A stretch of 64,000 bases of DNA from Rhabditoides inermis (GCA_963966185.1 CAWZYM010000020.1:1020001-1084000), one strand, 5' to 3'. Counted from the stretch's first letter, positions 23,129 to 34,668 are shown. Notes: generated from the letters alone by a model not told the origin. Made by a program: numbers and translations.

Positions 23129-23494
23129 TCTTCCCCTCTCTCCCATGTACACTCCTTGCTTCAGGCCGCCTGTGAACCCTCCCGCGCCTCGCAGTATTCT
23201 TCGGCGATCCAGGTTCGTGTATGTGCTGATACGTGGTGACGTCATGCTTTCAGGGACGATGATAGCTTGGTGAACACGCCGATTGGGGAGAGTGAGGGGG
23301 ACAGGAGCGGAGCGGCGAACAAGGACCGAGAACTGCCACAGATGTGGAACGGGGCCATCACATCCGAGCAGGTCGTGGAGCAGGGGGTGGAGAAGGAGAA
23401 GGCAGGGGAGAAGGAGAAGGCAGGAGAGCAGGAGAAGACTATGGAGCAGGCGGAATCCATTCAGGATCAGCTAGAGGAGAAGCAAGTTGTGTAG
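17932..23494 (+). CDS. msh-5: MutS homologue MSH5 (meiotic crossover factor)
   Basis: More than twenty exons, phase-consistent from MASTSRCTTRED at 17932 to ...EEKQVV stop at 23494. The core follows MSH5: connector (GARLGAAVYNLSQKALLLMS, DTLEDSDFGLV), lever/clamp (ISLFGICNRCKSPAGTSMLR, KWFARPTQ), then the ATPase with Walker A GPNACGKS (20975-20998), VGVSVFLAHVGSFVPA, DLNQV and Walker B LVIVDEFGKGT (DE at 21394-21399), LSTHFHAL and a helix-turn-helix tail. No mismatch-recognition N-domain with Phe-X-Glu is present, and the DLNQV...DEFGKGT wording fits MSH5 rather than MSH2/6. With MSH4 it forms the MutSgamma clamp that stabilises meiotic recombination intermediates. After the ATPase come about 300 residues of acidic, low-complexity tail containing several S/T-P sites. 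One intron (21010-21079) has a GC donor. No MSH4 partner in the window. Confidence 0.95.
18211..18350. repeat. 140-bp MITE-like element in msh-5 intron
   Basis: Exact 12-base terminal inverted repeats gaggtcagactc (18211-18222) and gagtctgacctc (18339-18350) bound 140 bases with internal repeats of atgtatcaaaaa. Lies between the second and third msh-5 coding exons. Confidence 0.55.
22108..22152. repeat. (GA)n microsatellite in msh-5 intron
   Basis: Pure GA run that fills nearly the whole short intron and ends in the acceptor ATTGCAG. Confidence 0.95.
23081..23125. repeat. (CT)n microsatellite in msh-5 intron
   Basis: Pure CT run between the exons ending QMRRE and beginning PPVNPPAP; here it also serves as an extended polypyrimidine tract. 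Confidence 0.95.
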
Positions 23495-23718
23495 AAGCCA
23501 CACACACACACACTCAATATGTTTTATATTCTGTGAATAGTTGTTTGTTATTGTTGATCTGTGCCATATTGTTTTGTTGTTTCGAATACACGTTGGTGTT
23601 TGTGTGTTGCTGTTTGGGAAAAGCGGCTGCTGGCTAATAGGGGGCAATGTGACGATGTGGGTTCGAGGGCGAGGTTTTTGTGTGTTGGAAGAAGGGGGGG
23701 GGGGGCAGCCGGCGCGGG

Positions 23719-23725
23719 TATAAAT
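23719..23725 (+). promoter_or_regulatory. TATA box of the K2P channel gene
   Basis: TATAAAT, 89 bases upstream of the ATG at 23808, preceded by a G10 run and a GC-rich stretch. Suggests the channel has its own promoter and is not simply an operon partner of msh-5, which ends 313 bases before the ATG. Confidence 0.55.
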
Positions 23726-23807
23726 GAGTTAGCAAAGCAGGCGCCGCGAGAGAAGAGGGTAACCAGTCAGTACTGCGGGCCCACTGCGGGCCGGCACTCT
23801 ATCCGAG

Positions 23808-24516
23808 ATGATCACCTTCACAAAGGTAGGAGAGAGAGAGAGGGAGAGGGAGGGAGAAAGAGATTGCAGATGATGAAGATGGTGCTGCCCCACGTGGGTC
23901 TGTTCCTGTTCATCTTCTGGTACCTGCTGGCTGGTGCGTGGATGTTCTACACCCTCGAGGCAGAGGAGGACGCCAAGAACCAACAGGTTAAACTCGACAA
24001 GTGAGAATTTCGTATTTATTAAAGTGTTTATTTCCACGGCAAGGGAGAAGTTATAACGTTAAAAGGCAAGCATGAAAAATGTGAGGACAAACAAGGCTAA
24101 CCCTAGGCTGACCAGGTATTCTCCCAGCTTCCGATGTTATTACATGCTCAGGGAAACGACTACAATGTGTGTATAATGAATTGGATTTGAGGATCAAGGC
24201 GCAGTACGCGGCTATCGCTGGGGCGGCAGCCAGCCAGTGTCCCGATGCGGCCAGAGAGGAAGGATTCACACAGACACTATTCGACCAGCTGGCAAAGTGG
24301 GTGGAAAGATCTTTGAAATCAACTTTACTTGACTCGCTTTTTTAACGAATATTATGGGACACATGTGAGAGGAGAGATACATTCTAGACTGTCAACGGAG
24401 ATGGAGGGTCATCCATTCGAGCTGGACGCTGCACTGGAGAGAAACGACGGACTGCCGCCGCGGTGGAACAAAATGAGCAGCATACTCTACGCACTCTCCA
24501 TACTGGTGCGCCTCTC

Positions 24517-24571
<55 letters not shown>

Positions 24572-25915
24572 CCTATCTCTCTATCCGTCTCCCCCCTCTC
24601 TCAAACGTACTCTTCAGACGACCACCGGCTACTCTTACGCAGTCCCGGCCACTCCATTCGGTCAGTGCGTCGCCATGGTCTATGGAATGATAGGTGAGAC
24701 GGAATCTTACATTCATTCACATTCGTTGTATCACACCACAACCACTGCCCGTCTGTGAAAAAGAGTTTATTCCAGGCATTCCGTTGATGGTGCTGGCTGC
24801 GGTGGACATTGGCCGCTTCCTCTCCCATATCGTACTCAAGTTCTACACCCGGGTACGAGTGAGCCGTCATCCATCAACACCTGTCCATTCCACATTCCAG
24901 TACTGTCAGTTCTCGCATCGCTTTTGCGGTCGCGTCACTGTGCCGGTGGCCAAGAAACCGTCCAAGGCAGGGCTGAGAGGGTGGGTGATTTACTTTTGTT
25001 ACTTTTCAATTGTTACTTTTCATGTCACAGGTTCTCTCGTCGCGGCGTGTCGAAGACGCGCAAGCGGAAGACGACCCGTGAGCACGCCAAGTTCCGAGAG
25101 GACAACACGGCCGCCGACCCCGCCCACAAAAGCTCCGCCCACTCGCACAAGAGCGCGCACTCGGCGCCTGTGGCGGAAGAGATGGAGCAGAGACTGCCGC
25201 TCACAATCAATGCCACCATTCTACTCGTGTTCTGTATGCTGGGAGGACTCATGTACCTAGCAGCAGGTAAAAGGAGAGAGAGAGAGAGAGAGAGAACGTC
25301 TCGTTTAGGCGGAGACAAGACGTTCATCGAAGCGTTCTTCGTGACTTTCAATCTGGTTGCGAATCTGACAATGAGCGAGATGCCTAACGACCTCAACCAC
25401 GCACTCACCCTCATCTACATATGCGTTTTCGTCACGTTCGGTGAGTGAGAAGGAGGCGGGGCTTGATGGGCGTGGCTTGAGGCGTGGCTGTCTTGTCGAT
25501 GTGCGCTGAGCTGGCAGCGATCGAGCTAAAAGAACTCTTTCTCAAGATCCATTACTTTGGACGTAAGATTCAGTTCAAGCGGAGGAAGAAGGACGAACAG
25601 ATCGAGGTGGGCGGGGCTAGATGGGGCGGATCAAGTTGTTTCATTCAGGTCGAGGTCAAGGAGTTGCTCAAGATCATCGAGGAGATCCGGCGGCGCTATC
25701 CGGAGAAAAAACACATCACATCGCTGGATATTCTACAGGTAGGTCCCGCCCACGTTGCCCCGCCCACATGTGTGTCTTTCAGTACATGCACGAGACGAAC
25801 TCGTGCTACCTATCCGGGCGGCGAGATACGATAGCATTCATGCCACAGATGAGTGAGATACTGAGGTTCGCGGATGAACAGGAGGAGGAGAGACCGAGCA
25901 GGTAGGAGAGAGAGG

Positions 25916-25955
<40 letters not shown>

Positions 25956-26167
25956 GTTCTCCCAGGCTGGTGAACCTCTTCGCTCTGGACGGTGACTTGG
26001 ATCTGGAGCGCGCGTTCGGCGGGGACAGCAGCGACAGCGAGGAGGACAGTCTGTTGCGGGAGACGGAGCGGGAGGAGGAGCAGCACCTGGGAGTAGAGGC
26101 CGCCTTCCGCGGACCCAGCAGGGTAGAAGACGTATGCTGCCCCGGAGTCACCACTGACATACTGTAG
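23808..26167 (+). CDS. two-pore-domain (TWK/K2P) potassium-channel-like protein with non-canonical filters
   Basis: Exon 1 is an 18-base micro-exon (MITFTK); exon 2 begins with more Met codons, so translation could also start there. TM1 (VGLFLFIFWYLLAGAWMF then YTLEAEED) carries the GAxxFxxLE signature of K2P M1. Pore helix 1 (SSILYALSIL) leads to a filter TTTGYSYAVP at 24618-24647 where GYG is expected. TM2-TM3 follow with a basic loop (TRKRKTTREHAKF). Pore 2 (EAFFVTFNLVANLTMSEMP, 25328-25383) lacks any G(Y/F/L)G. TM4 is LTLIYICVFVTFG, then VAVLSMCAELAAIEL. The long cytoplasmic C-terminus is charged and acidic (DLDLERAFGGDSSDSEEDS). Family role: background K+ conductance at the plasma membrane of nerve or muscle; whether this member conducts K+ is uncertain. 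Confidence 0.9.
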
Positions 26168-26737
26168 ACTGTGTATCGAGATCGTATTTGCATATACATA
26201 TCAGTATCGTGAGTTCTTGTAAGTATTTGACGATAAACGTGTTGATGTGTGGTCGGGTGTGTGTAAATGGAACCGGCCTTCGGGAGGCTAACACATGCAA
26301 TGACCGCCGGGGGCATATCCGATCCCGAATAAGTGAATTATGACGCTGCCAGATACGCAACCGACCCGTTTCGCGAATTGCGATTGGGTTGGGAGAGATA
26401 TGCAAATGTGGGATTGTTTCAAGAAAAATAGAGAGCGAGGCTAGCAACCGGTTGGTGGAGACATCACCCGATTAGTGCGGTTACGGGCATTAGGAGGATG
26501 GGAGTGACCCTCTTTTCAATCAGTCTATCCACGGTTGCTGTTGCAACATTCCTTTTTTTCGCCTTCCTTTCAGGATTTCTTATGTTGGTGGAATGAATAA
26601 TGCATCTTATATAACGGCTTATGAGATAATGCGGAATGGTTTCGATCTCCCGGTATCTCTCCTGCCCTTGCCAATCCGTCCATCCGGTCTCGACTCCCGA
26701 TTTCGGGATTTCGTTTCTCTCTCTCTCTCATCTCTCG

Positions 26738-26745
26738 TATAAAAG
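26738..26745 (+). promoter_or_regulatory. TATA box of secreted-protein gene
   Basis: TATAAAAG, 106 bases before the ATG at 26844; the sequence between fits a short leader, and TTCTTCCAG immediately precedes the ATG (possible trans-splice or leader-intron acceptor). Confidence 0.7.
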
Positions 26746-26843
26746 CCGCGCGCGTGAGACGCGCCATTCTTTCATTGAATAACACCCCGTCTCGCTAATC
26801 TCGATCCGTGCTTATTACATTCACCATTTTCAACTTCTTCCAG

Positions 26844-27142
26844 ATGTTGGCTCTTCTACTTATGCTGATTCCGCTGGCGTTCTGCCAGCAGGAGAACTTC
26901 CTCTACGAGCACCCTGTCAACCCGCATCTCTTCCCCAAGGACACATTCCCCATTCAGAAGACGTGGAGGTGAAAACACTCACATACTCATCCTCTGAAAA
27001 GCTAACGTTCATTATATTAGAAGGTTTGACAATACAACGTATTGTTTGAGGTCGATGTCTCTGAAGGTGCGTGACCTGCCTCCCTCTGGCATCGTCTATC
27101 TCAACAAGATCAAGCCTATCGACGAGGAGTTCGTAGCCAAGG

Positions 27143-27194
<52 letters not shown>

Positions 27195-28718
27195 AAGAGA
27201 GAGAAAGAGGGTACTGTAGTAGCATATATGTAGATATGTACGCCATTTTGTCTTGAACGAAATTCTAAGATTGATCTTTCCTTAGACCTCTAATCTCGGC
27301 CTCGATGTTTTTGTTGTTCGTTGTTCCACGGCCGCGTATGTGCGCATTTCTCTCAAAATTCAACGATGCATGTTTTGCATTTTGGATAACGAGAATATCC
27401 GATCTCGACACAAGAGCACGAGACAAAAAACATTGAGATGTGATCATCGTGGTGGTTTCAGCGAAGGACGTGGAGACGTTCCAGGACGCCCCCGAGACCG
27501 TCCCCCTCCGATCCCTCGAAGACCAACACGTGCAGACTGTCAAGGTATCGATCGACACCCGGATATCATTGATTTATTGATTTATTTCAGTCGAGCGAGG
27601 AGCGTGACATCGACTACGCCGCCTATGACGAGAAGAAGGCAGCGATCGAGAAGAAAAAGGTATTATCGACCTCATTTATCGATTGATTGATACCGGAACT
27701 GTCGCATCGCATTTTCACATTCCGTATTTTTGGATACCGGCCCGGAAGGGCGGGGAGGTGGATCTCGAAAATCGAAATCTCAAATAGCGTCGCGCATTAT
27801 CGGCTTGAGAGAACTGCGATACGAGAGAGACATTTATCTCTATACACACATCATCAATCAAACGAAAGTCTGCGCAAGACGGATACAGCTGTTTCAAAGG
27901 CCGCACACAAAGATTGCAGAAGAATATGAATTATGAATGAAGTGCTCATTTTCAGATCTCTGCATTCCGTGATCAGATCAACTCCGAAGAGCGCAAGCTG
28001 TACGGACAGGAGAAGACTATCAAGAAGGTGTGTGGTCCATTTATTATTGACTAATCGACTAGTTTTGAGATTCCCACTCGCTCGTTCTCTGATAAGACGA
28101 TGGAGGTGGCGGACAAGGACAAGGCTGGGGAGGACGAGTACGAGGAGGTAAGACATTCTCGATCGATTATTGATTTATTGATCGCTTCAGTACGAGGAGG
28201 ACCCGGTGACGACCACCACGCAGAAGCCTAGGAAGTCGAGCATCGAATTGATCCGCGAGGCAGCCAACAGAAACAGGAACAACGTGAGTGCTCCTCTAAT
28301 AGTTCTATGAGCGTGGTCCATGTCTTCGAAATTTCCTTTCCGAACCACCTCGAAAAGTACAGATATTGTGTTCCGAAAGTGGTAGTAAATGCAATTTTTT
28401 TTGCAAGACATGCAAGAGCCATTTTCTTTGCAGCATCTGGAGCTGATCCGTTCCCGTCCCTCTCCCGCTTCTTCCTTCGAGTCTTCCCGATCGGGGGAGG
28501 CGCGCGGACCGACCCGCGGACTATCCACCGTCTCCCTAGGAAAGGACAGTCTGAAGAAGACTGTGGGAATGAAGCAGAAGGAGAGCAAGGTCGATCTGAG
28601 GAGAGTGACCCTTCCGCCTGCGAACAGGAGGGTGGGCAGACTGCGCCTCGCCAACACTCGCATGGACAGCTTCGATCCCTGGGAGCGCATCTTCAAGAAC
28701 AGGATGATGAGGGTGTGA
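26844..28718 (+). CDS. secreted charged protein, unrecognised
   Basis: Eight phase-consistent exons. The start MLALLLMLIPLAFCQQ is a clear signal peptide with a likely cleavage after the Cys/Gln region. The mature protein has an N-terminal part with one Cys (TTYCLRSMSLKVRDLP), then charged helical stretches (DYAAYDEKKAAIEKKK; ISAFRDQINSEERKLYGQE), an acidic EDEYEEYEEDP block followed by TTTTQKP, and a basic C-terminus (VGRLRLANTRMDSFDPWERI, ending KNRMMRV). No domain recognised. The Glu/Lys richness and TTTT-Pro linker suggest an extracellular matrix or cuticle-associated protein. The TATA box and trans-splice-like acceptor support the start. The gene at 42804 has a similar signal peptide plus charged, Thr-rich style but no alignable sequence. 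Confidence 0.8.
27147..27209. repeat. (GA)n microsatellite in intron
   Basis: GA run beginning six bases after the donor GTACGA, ending in (GAGAAA)n. Confidence 0.95.
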
Positions 28719-28975
28719 GAGTGACGGGATAGGAAAAACACTGTTATACTTTAGTTCCAACGGTGGCAACGCTCGTAATATCAGTGCAGTGTGTCCTACC
28801 ATATAATAATACTCATGTTTTGCATGCTAGATGTAAGTATTTGTCATTCGTTCTCCATATCATTATCGCTATTGTTGAATTGTTAATTGCATGTACATAC
28901 ATAAACCACGGATTAACACGTATAAACCCCTTCTACTGTGTCGTTTTCGGTCGTACTGTATAACTGCATTCCACA

Positions 28976-30291
28976 ATGGACAGTGAGGACAACTTCGTGT
29001 TTGGTGTGGCGATGTTTGTGGTAAGCCGTTGACCTTTGACCTTTGTCCCATCTTCTCGTCTAGATGTCTTTTACGGGAGTGTGTCTGGAGTGCACTTCCC
29101 TCTACTACTGCTACCTTCTGCACAGCCACAACAAGTCGTTCCATTCTATCTGCACCGGCCTCCTTATTTCCATCCTCGCTTTCTCAATCATCCATCTCAC
29201 ATGAACTACGCCATGGACATTTCGGTAAGCACTTTTCTCCTTTCTCTATCTTGGCAAATGTAAGATAAATACTTTTGTTTCTAGATCTCCGCCAGACACC
29301 GAGTGGTATCGTACAGTGAATAGGAATATAGGCCAGTAGATGACTATTATATCATTCGTCACTCTCCATAAGCATGTGTTCTATTGGAAATACATATAAG
29401 CATGTTGAGTAAGTAATAACTTGTTTGCTAATCAAAGACGACAGCTGCATTAGGATCGGCGCGAAGCGCCGATCGTTTGGGTTTTATCCAGCGGCGCGCA
29501 GAGCCGTTCGGACCGCAAGGCCGCCAAAATCGCTTGAAAATCATTCAAATAATAAATGTTTTAGAGTTATATCATGATAAGTATTGTCTCTAAATCGTCC
29601 GTTGAACAACTATAAACCAAAATAAAACATGAAACAATAGTTTAAGACCCAAAAATATGTTCGCTGGTTAGGTCTGCACGTGTGTGAGGTATGCTGCTGG
29701 TCGCTGATTCGCTGAAAGACCCGCTCACTAGCCCCGCCCCCGCGCGCTCATTGGTTCGTGATGATTAAACGCCCAATATCAAACTGATTTTCCACCCCGA
29801 CCACACAGAACTTGCAGTCCTGCCTCAATTTGAGCAGCACCGTGAAATTTATCGTTACCAACAGTTACTACCACTACTGCTGATAACACCCATTCTTTAT
29901 TTGATAAGGAAATTTCGAGAGATGAGGTTTGTGTTTATAGTTTAGAATAGAAATAATAGTTTTATGCACTTTTGTTGAATTGAGATAAGTAAACCCAAAC
30001 AGAGGTACTTTACGCTTGTACTTTTCAAAAGAGAGTCTTGCTTTTAGTCGATTTTTATATCTGCGAACATGACTTTTTCTCTTCTTGTTTACTCACTCTC
30101 TTCGTACTTCCCATCATCAAAGTGGATCTACTATCTGACACGATCGTTTATCTGGAATACTTGCTACACGATTATAGATTATAGGGTAAGGAATACATAC
30201 ATTGGTGCATTGTATACACCACTTTTTTCAGCCTGACAATGACTGTCATAAACATCCGAATTCACAAATCGCGATAACTATCATATGTTTT
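28976..30291 (+). pseudogene. serpentine receptor pseudogene (sister of 31719-33439)
   Basis: Exon 1 28976-29020 and exon 2 from 29064 match the intact copy closely (MDSEDNFVFGVAMFV; SFTGVCLECTSLYYCYLL). Two Trp codons are stops here: TGA at 29202-29204 (intact copy TGG) and TAG at 29337-29339 (intact TGG). Exon 3 breaks off near 29370, and the middle exons for TM3-TM5 are missing. The TM6-TM7 exons reappear at about 30047-30185 and 30232-30291 (NMTFSLLVYSLSSYF; LTMTVINIRIHKSR). Between them a 594-base insertion sits in what was the preceding intron. About 150 bases upstream of the ATG are also shared with the intact gene, so the duplication included the promoter. Confidence 0.9.
29452..30045. 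mobile_element. insertion in receptor pseudogene intron, with GC hairpin and foldback-arm homology
   Basis: Intact and decayed receptor copies share gacgacagctgcatt and then the TM6 exon; in the pseudogene these are separated by 594 extra bases. The insert starts with a perfect 9-3-9 hairpin (gatcggcgc-gaa-gcgccgatc, 29454-29474), carries a GC-box plus inverted CCAAT block (about 29715-29765), and ends with a stretch (29957-30035) clearly related to the outer half of the perfect inverted-repeat arms at 1289-1666. No ORF. Its class is unclear. Confidence 0.6.
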
Positions 30292-31718
30292 ATCATCCAA
30301 CATCTCAACGGCTAGAAAAGGCTCCGTCTCTTTAAAAAAAAGTCATTTGCGATGGGCAATCGCAATAAATTTATATAGATTGTAATTAGTTCTTAGATTT
30401 TGTACAGTTTCCTGCGTACCAGATAGATATACAAGCGAGCCTACACATTGTCCTTTGTGCCATTGTTTCTACCGTCACGAACAGCACCTCGTGTCCTTGT
30501 TCACCGTACACAATTCCTATGCAAATCCAGATACAATCTAATAGCATGTAAAAAAGAAGTTCCTATAGTGGTTTTGTACAACGGTAAAGAGTATTAACGA
30601 CTACAACATGCAAAAAATGTTACATGACTCTAGAGTGAAAAGTCCTACACTGAAGACGAGTGAATGACTACCGAGGACCGCTGACAGCAAACTCCGCTAC
30701 GCTACGTTCGACTCCTGATTTTAACAAAATTTACGCAAATGAACGCAACGAACTAGAGATATCGAAGATCGGGCGCTCACCATGCCGATGGCATTATACA
30801 ATGTGTTGTCTGACGGAGCGACCGAACCAGCGTGGAGATTGATGGCCAACCAACCCATGATCGTGTCGGCTGCCAATCGCTCTTCTCCAGGTCTGCAGCG
30901 ACGTCGAACAACACTACGAGACTACGGAATTGAGCGAGCATCAAGCAGCCAAATAGTCCACGAATACATCGCCCAATCCGACTTGACAAAATCCTATGAT
31001 AACTAACTCAAGAAAAAAGTAATCAACTTATTAACGAACAATCGGACGCACATAAAACAAACAAAGTGAGGATCACTTGCATTTGCAGGCTCAACGTTGA
31101 AAAGGGCTGCAACGCAGGGTACGACGCAGCGCGCAATTTTCAAAGTCCAAATTATCGTGTGAGCGCGGCAACTCCGATAAAATGCACAGCGTTCGTTCCC
31201 TACCTCTCGTTCTCGTTCCAAAAACTGGCACAGAATATATGATGATCACAATATCAAACTAACATTTATGTTTGTAGTAAGTATGTTTGCAAACAGTTCG
31301 CCCCGACAAATCCTTCCAAAACCCAATGAGAGCCCGCATACCGGCAGAGAGAGACCTGGACACACCCAACTAAAAAAACGTAAACTTATGTGAATATCAT
31401 TCATGTGTTTCTACCACAAATGCATATGCATGACCTATTTAGAATACAATCATGATGTAATACTAGAAATCAACGAATCAAAGTCGGTTTTACTTTAGTT
31501 CTTTAGTAGATCATTATGACGCTATAAGACAACATTGGCTGTGCTCATAATAAGGAAAAAACGCAATTATGAGTCCTACCGTCATAATAATCATATCCAT
31601 ATGGCACTCTCGTATTTGTCATTCGCTCTCCATATCGTTAACACTAATGTTGAATATTGAATTGTTGATAACGTACACATATATAACCCCATTTTACTGT
31701 GTCGTTTTCTGTCGAACC
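30292..31718. other. intergenic between receptor pseudogene and intact copy
   Basis: AT-rich, no supported gene. The last 120 bases before 31719 match the region upstream of the pseudogene start and include TATATAACCCC-like sequence, a probable promoter. Confidence 0.5.
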
Positions 31719-33439
31719 ATGGACAGTGATGACAACTTCGTGTTTGGTGTGCTGATGTTTGTGGTAAGCCGCCTGTCTTCGATCTTTGTAACATCTTCCA
31801 TCTTCTCGTCTAGATGTCTTTTACGGGAGTGTGTCTAGAATGCACATCCCTCTACTATTGCTACCTTCTGCACAGACATAACAAGTCGTTCAATTCTATC
31901 TGCATCGGCCTCCTTCTCTCCATCCTCCTTCTCTCAATCATCCATCTCACATGGACTACACCTTGGATATTTCGGTAAGCACCGTTCTTCCTTCTCTATC
32001 GTGGTGCGTAAACATGTCAGCAGCACAATCGAAATAAAGTTGGGGACTGGGGAATGAAAAACCTTCTTTCTAGATCTCCGCCAGACACCGAGTGGTATCG
32101 TACAGTGAATAGGAATGTAGGCCAGTGGATGAATATTGTATCATTCGTAACTCTCCTCGAGGCCACTCTCCTCTCTCTAAACAGAGTACTCGCTGTCAGA
32201 CACGAGTACGCGAAATGGTACGCGATGTACGATTGTCAACCGAGTATACGTGCGTACGTTCAGGTACAACAAGATCTTCTGTCCCTCCTACATTCCTATT
32301 ATACAGGGCGGTATCGTTCTGTTGTCTATTTTGTATGGCCTCATACACATTTTCGGTGAGTCTTATTATTGTATTCGTAATGTAATCTTATAGGCTCGTA
32401 AATACATAAGTTCCACTTTTTTTCGCGTTAGACATGAGTATATACGTTAGACATAGACACGTTAGACATATGCCACTTTTTTACAGGTTACTCTAAGAAA
32501 TCAATTTTCATCTGTCACACTTTTCTGCAGTGAGATTAAAAAAAACACAAATGTATATGTATACAGTTTCAAAGATGACAAATACAGAGATTCAGGTTGA
32601 ACATTTTAGAAGGCTGTGAGTTCCGGTGGGTGCACTCCTCCCTACAATGGTTGTCAGAAGACACATTCTGTGGCCTGACTCTGATCGATTTCACGAGAGA
32701 CCTGATGCTCACGTGCTCTCTATCTATCATCATGGCAGTTCTAGACGCCTTCACTCTGATCAGATTGAGGAGTATCAGCAAACGGCGGTACGTGACAATG
32801 ATTCTCATAGTGGAAGTGGAGCTTGTTCAGATCTTCGGTCGCCGATGTATCCATTGCTCGAAGGGGCAACCCGAATAAATGGATGGCTATTCAGGTATGC
32901 CGTACCTATAGTCGCCGCCTGGAGGATAGTTTCTGTTATTGCCAGCCGGGGTCAGTTGGCGAAACTCAGTTTCGAGCGAGAGAGGTCAGACAGCGCGGGA
33001 AAGGCTCGAGTGTGGCGCGGCCTCTTTGATTCGCATGCCGGCTTCTTTGATAGATAATATCGTTTGAAAGCGCGCGCTTGGGTCTCCTCACGACTAGAGG
33101 GTAGATCGAATGCGACTAGTGGGTAGATCGATTTTCTACCGTAATCTCGCGAACTATCTCCCAGAATAATATTATAAGACGACAGCTGCATTTCGCATTC
33201 AGTCGATTTCCATCTCTGCAAACATGACGCTTTCGCTACTTGTTTACTCCCTCTCTTCGTACTTTCCATATTCGAAGTGGATCTTCTTTCTATCTCGAAC
33301 GTTTATCTGGAACACTTGTTTCACGATTATAGGGTGAGAAATACAAAGTTACTTGGTATGCACATGGCATCATTTCAGCTTGGCAATGACTGTCATCAAC
33401 ATACGCATCCACAAACTGCATTCCAGATGTTCCAAATGA
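31719..33439 (+). CDS. nematode serpentine 7TM receptor (chemoreceptor-like)
   Basis: Seven or eight exons with several introns of only 40-45 bases. Start MDSDDNFVFGVLMFV at 31719. TM1 FVFGVLMFV plus SFTGVCLECTSLYYCYLL; TM2 SICIGLLLSILLLSIIHLTW; TM3 WMNIVSFVTLLEATLLSLNR followed by VLAVRHEYAKWY, where LNR stands in the DRY position; TM4 GGIVLLSILYGLIHIF; TM5 DLMLTCSLSIIMAVLDAF; TM6 SISISANMTLSLLVYSLSSY; TM7 FIWNTCFTIIGLAMTVINIR; short tail ...KLHSRCSK, stop at 33437-33439. Overall layout fits nematode serpentine (Srx/Srsx-like) receptors; subfamily not assignable by eye. The damaged sister lies upstream in the same orientation. Ends 176 bases from the convergent receptor gene on the other strand. 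Confidence 0.8.
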
Positions 33440-33614
33440 TCTGTGAACTTTATCTCCAGGAAATCTCGAGAATAAAGCAATTTACATAGTTTCAAGTAAT
33501 ACAGAGATCGATCATCTCCTAGACATTTCTCATTTGACAGATATGGGCCCGTTTCGGATGAAAATGCAGTGGCGAGTGATATGGAGGGGCGGAGTCTGAG
33601 GGGGCGGGTCGCGT

Positions 33615-34623
33615 CTAGACAAAATCCCGCCGGGGAGTCAGCTCCGAAGTGCACGTCTCGCGATCACGGCGAGACTTACCGCACAATGTCCTGGAAGAAA
33701 TGTTGGACATGGCTAATAGGGGCGTGGCTAAAAGGGGCGTTGCTCACCTGAGTAGGATGATGCGGAACTCTCGCATGCGCAGGTAGCAGAGCGGCTGAAG
33801 AAGGGAGTGAAGGGAGACGACCAGATAGCAGATGTGCTTGACGTAGATGATGCCACGCGACACGCCGAATGACAGGCCCCTGCAGATGTTGTTGTTTACT
33901 TGTTCGTTTTTGTATCCCACTCACCTCGACCGGAACATGAAGGATATCATCTGAATACCGGCATATGCGGTGAGATACGCAGAGTACACGACTATCACAC
34001 TCCCGATCACAACCACGTACCTGCAATGCACTCGTTAGCCCCGCCCCTCCCAGCTCCGCCCACTCACTTGTGTCGCCGCGCGATGTGCTTGTCGACCTTC
34101 CGCAAGTGTTCTTCTCCCTTGAGCGGCTCCAAAGATCCTTTGAACTGGTCGATCTCGTGTTGCATCTGAATATGACGTCACTATGATGTCACAAGATGAC
34201 GTCATTCTCTCTCACCTGTTCGTCGGCTCTCACGATCTTGGAGATTACACGAAGCAGTACGAGATACGCATACGCACTGAAACACGGGACTTCGGACTTC
34301 GTACGGCACGAATTAGGGGTGTACGTACGTGAGTGCGAGACAGAGTAGGCAGAATATGACGAGAGCCAGCGGGTAGATGTAGTACGAGGGATCCGACGAC
34401 GCTGACGACAGGCGGGACGCCATCTTCGTGCAGTATGCCGCCGTGCCGTTGTCTGAAAGGGGCGGGGCTAGAGAGGGAGGAGTCGGGCGGACCCACTTCG
34501 CATGCAGTCTGTCTCGAGGAAGATACTCCTGTTGGAAGAACGTAGATGCGTGTTTCCTATCACCATGAGTAGAGAGACCACCCAGATGGTGAACACGCAA
34601 CAAATCACTCGGAACCTGAATGC

Positions 34624-34668
<45 letters not shown>

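Noticed and set aside
17932..23494. Assignment of the MutS gene as MSH2, MSH4 or MSH6
   Set aside because: No N-terminal mismatch-recognition domain, and the DLNQV / VDEFGKGT wording fits MSH5.
33370..33654. Minus-strand ORF overlapping the last exon of the plus-strand receptor
   Set aside because: Could be an alternative tail of the 33615 gene, but its distal part is the antisense of TM7/tail coding sequence of the other receptor; the in-frame stop at 33615 is simpler.
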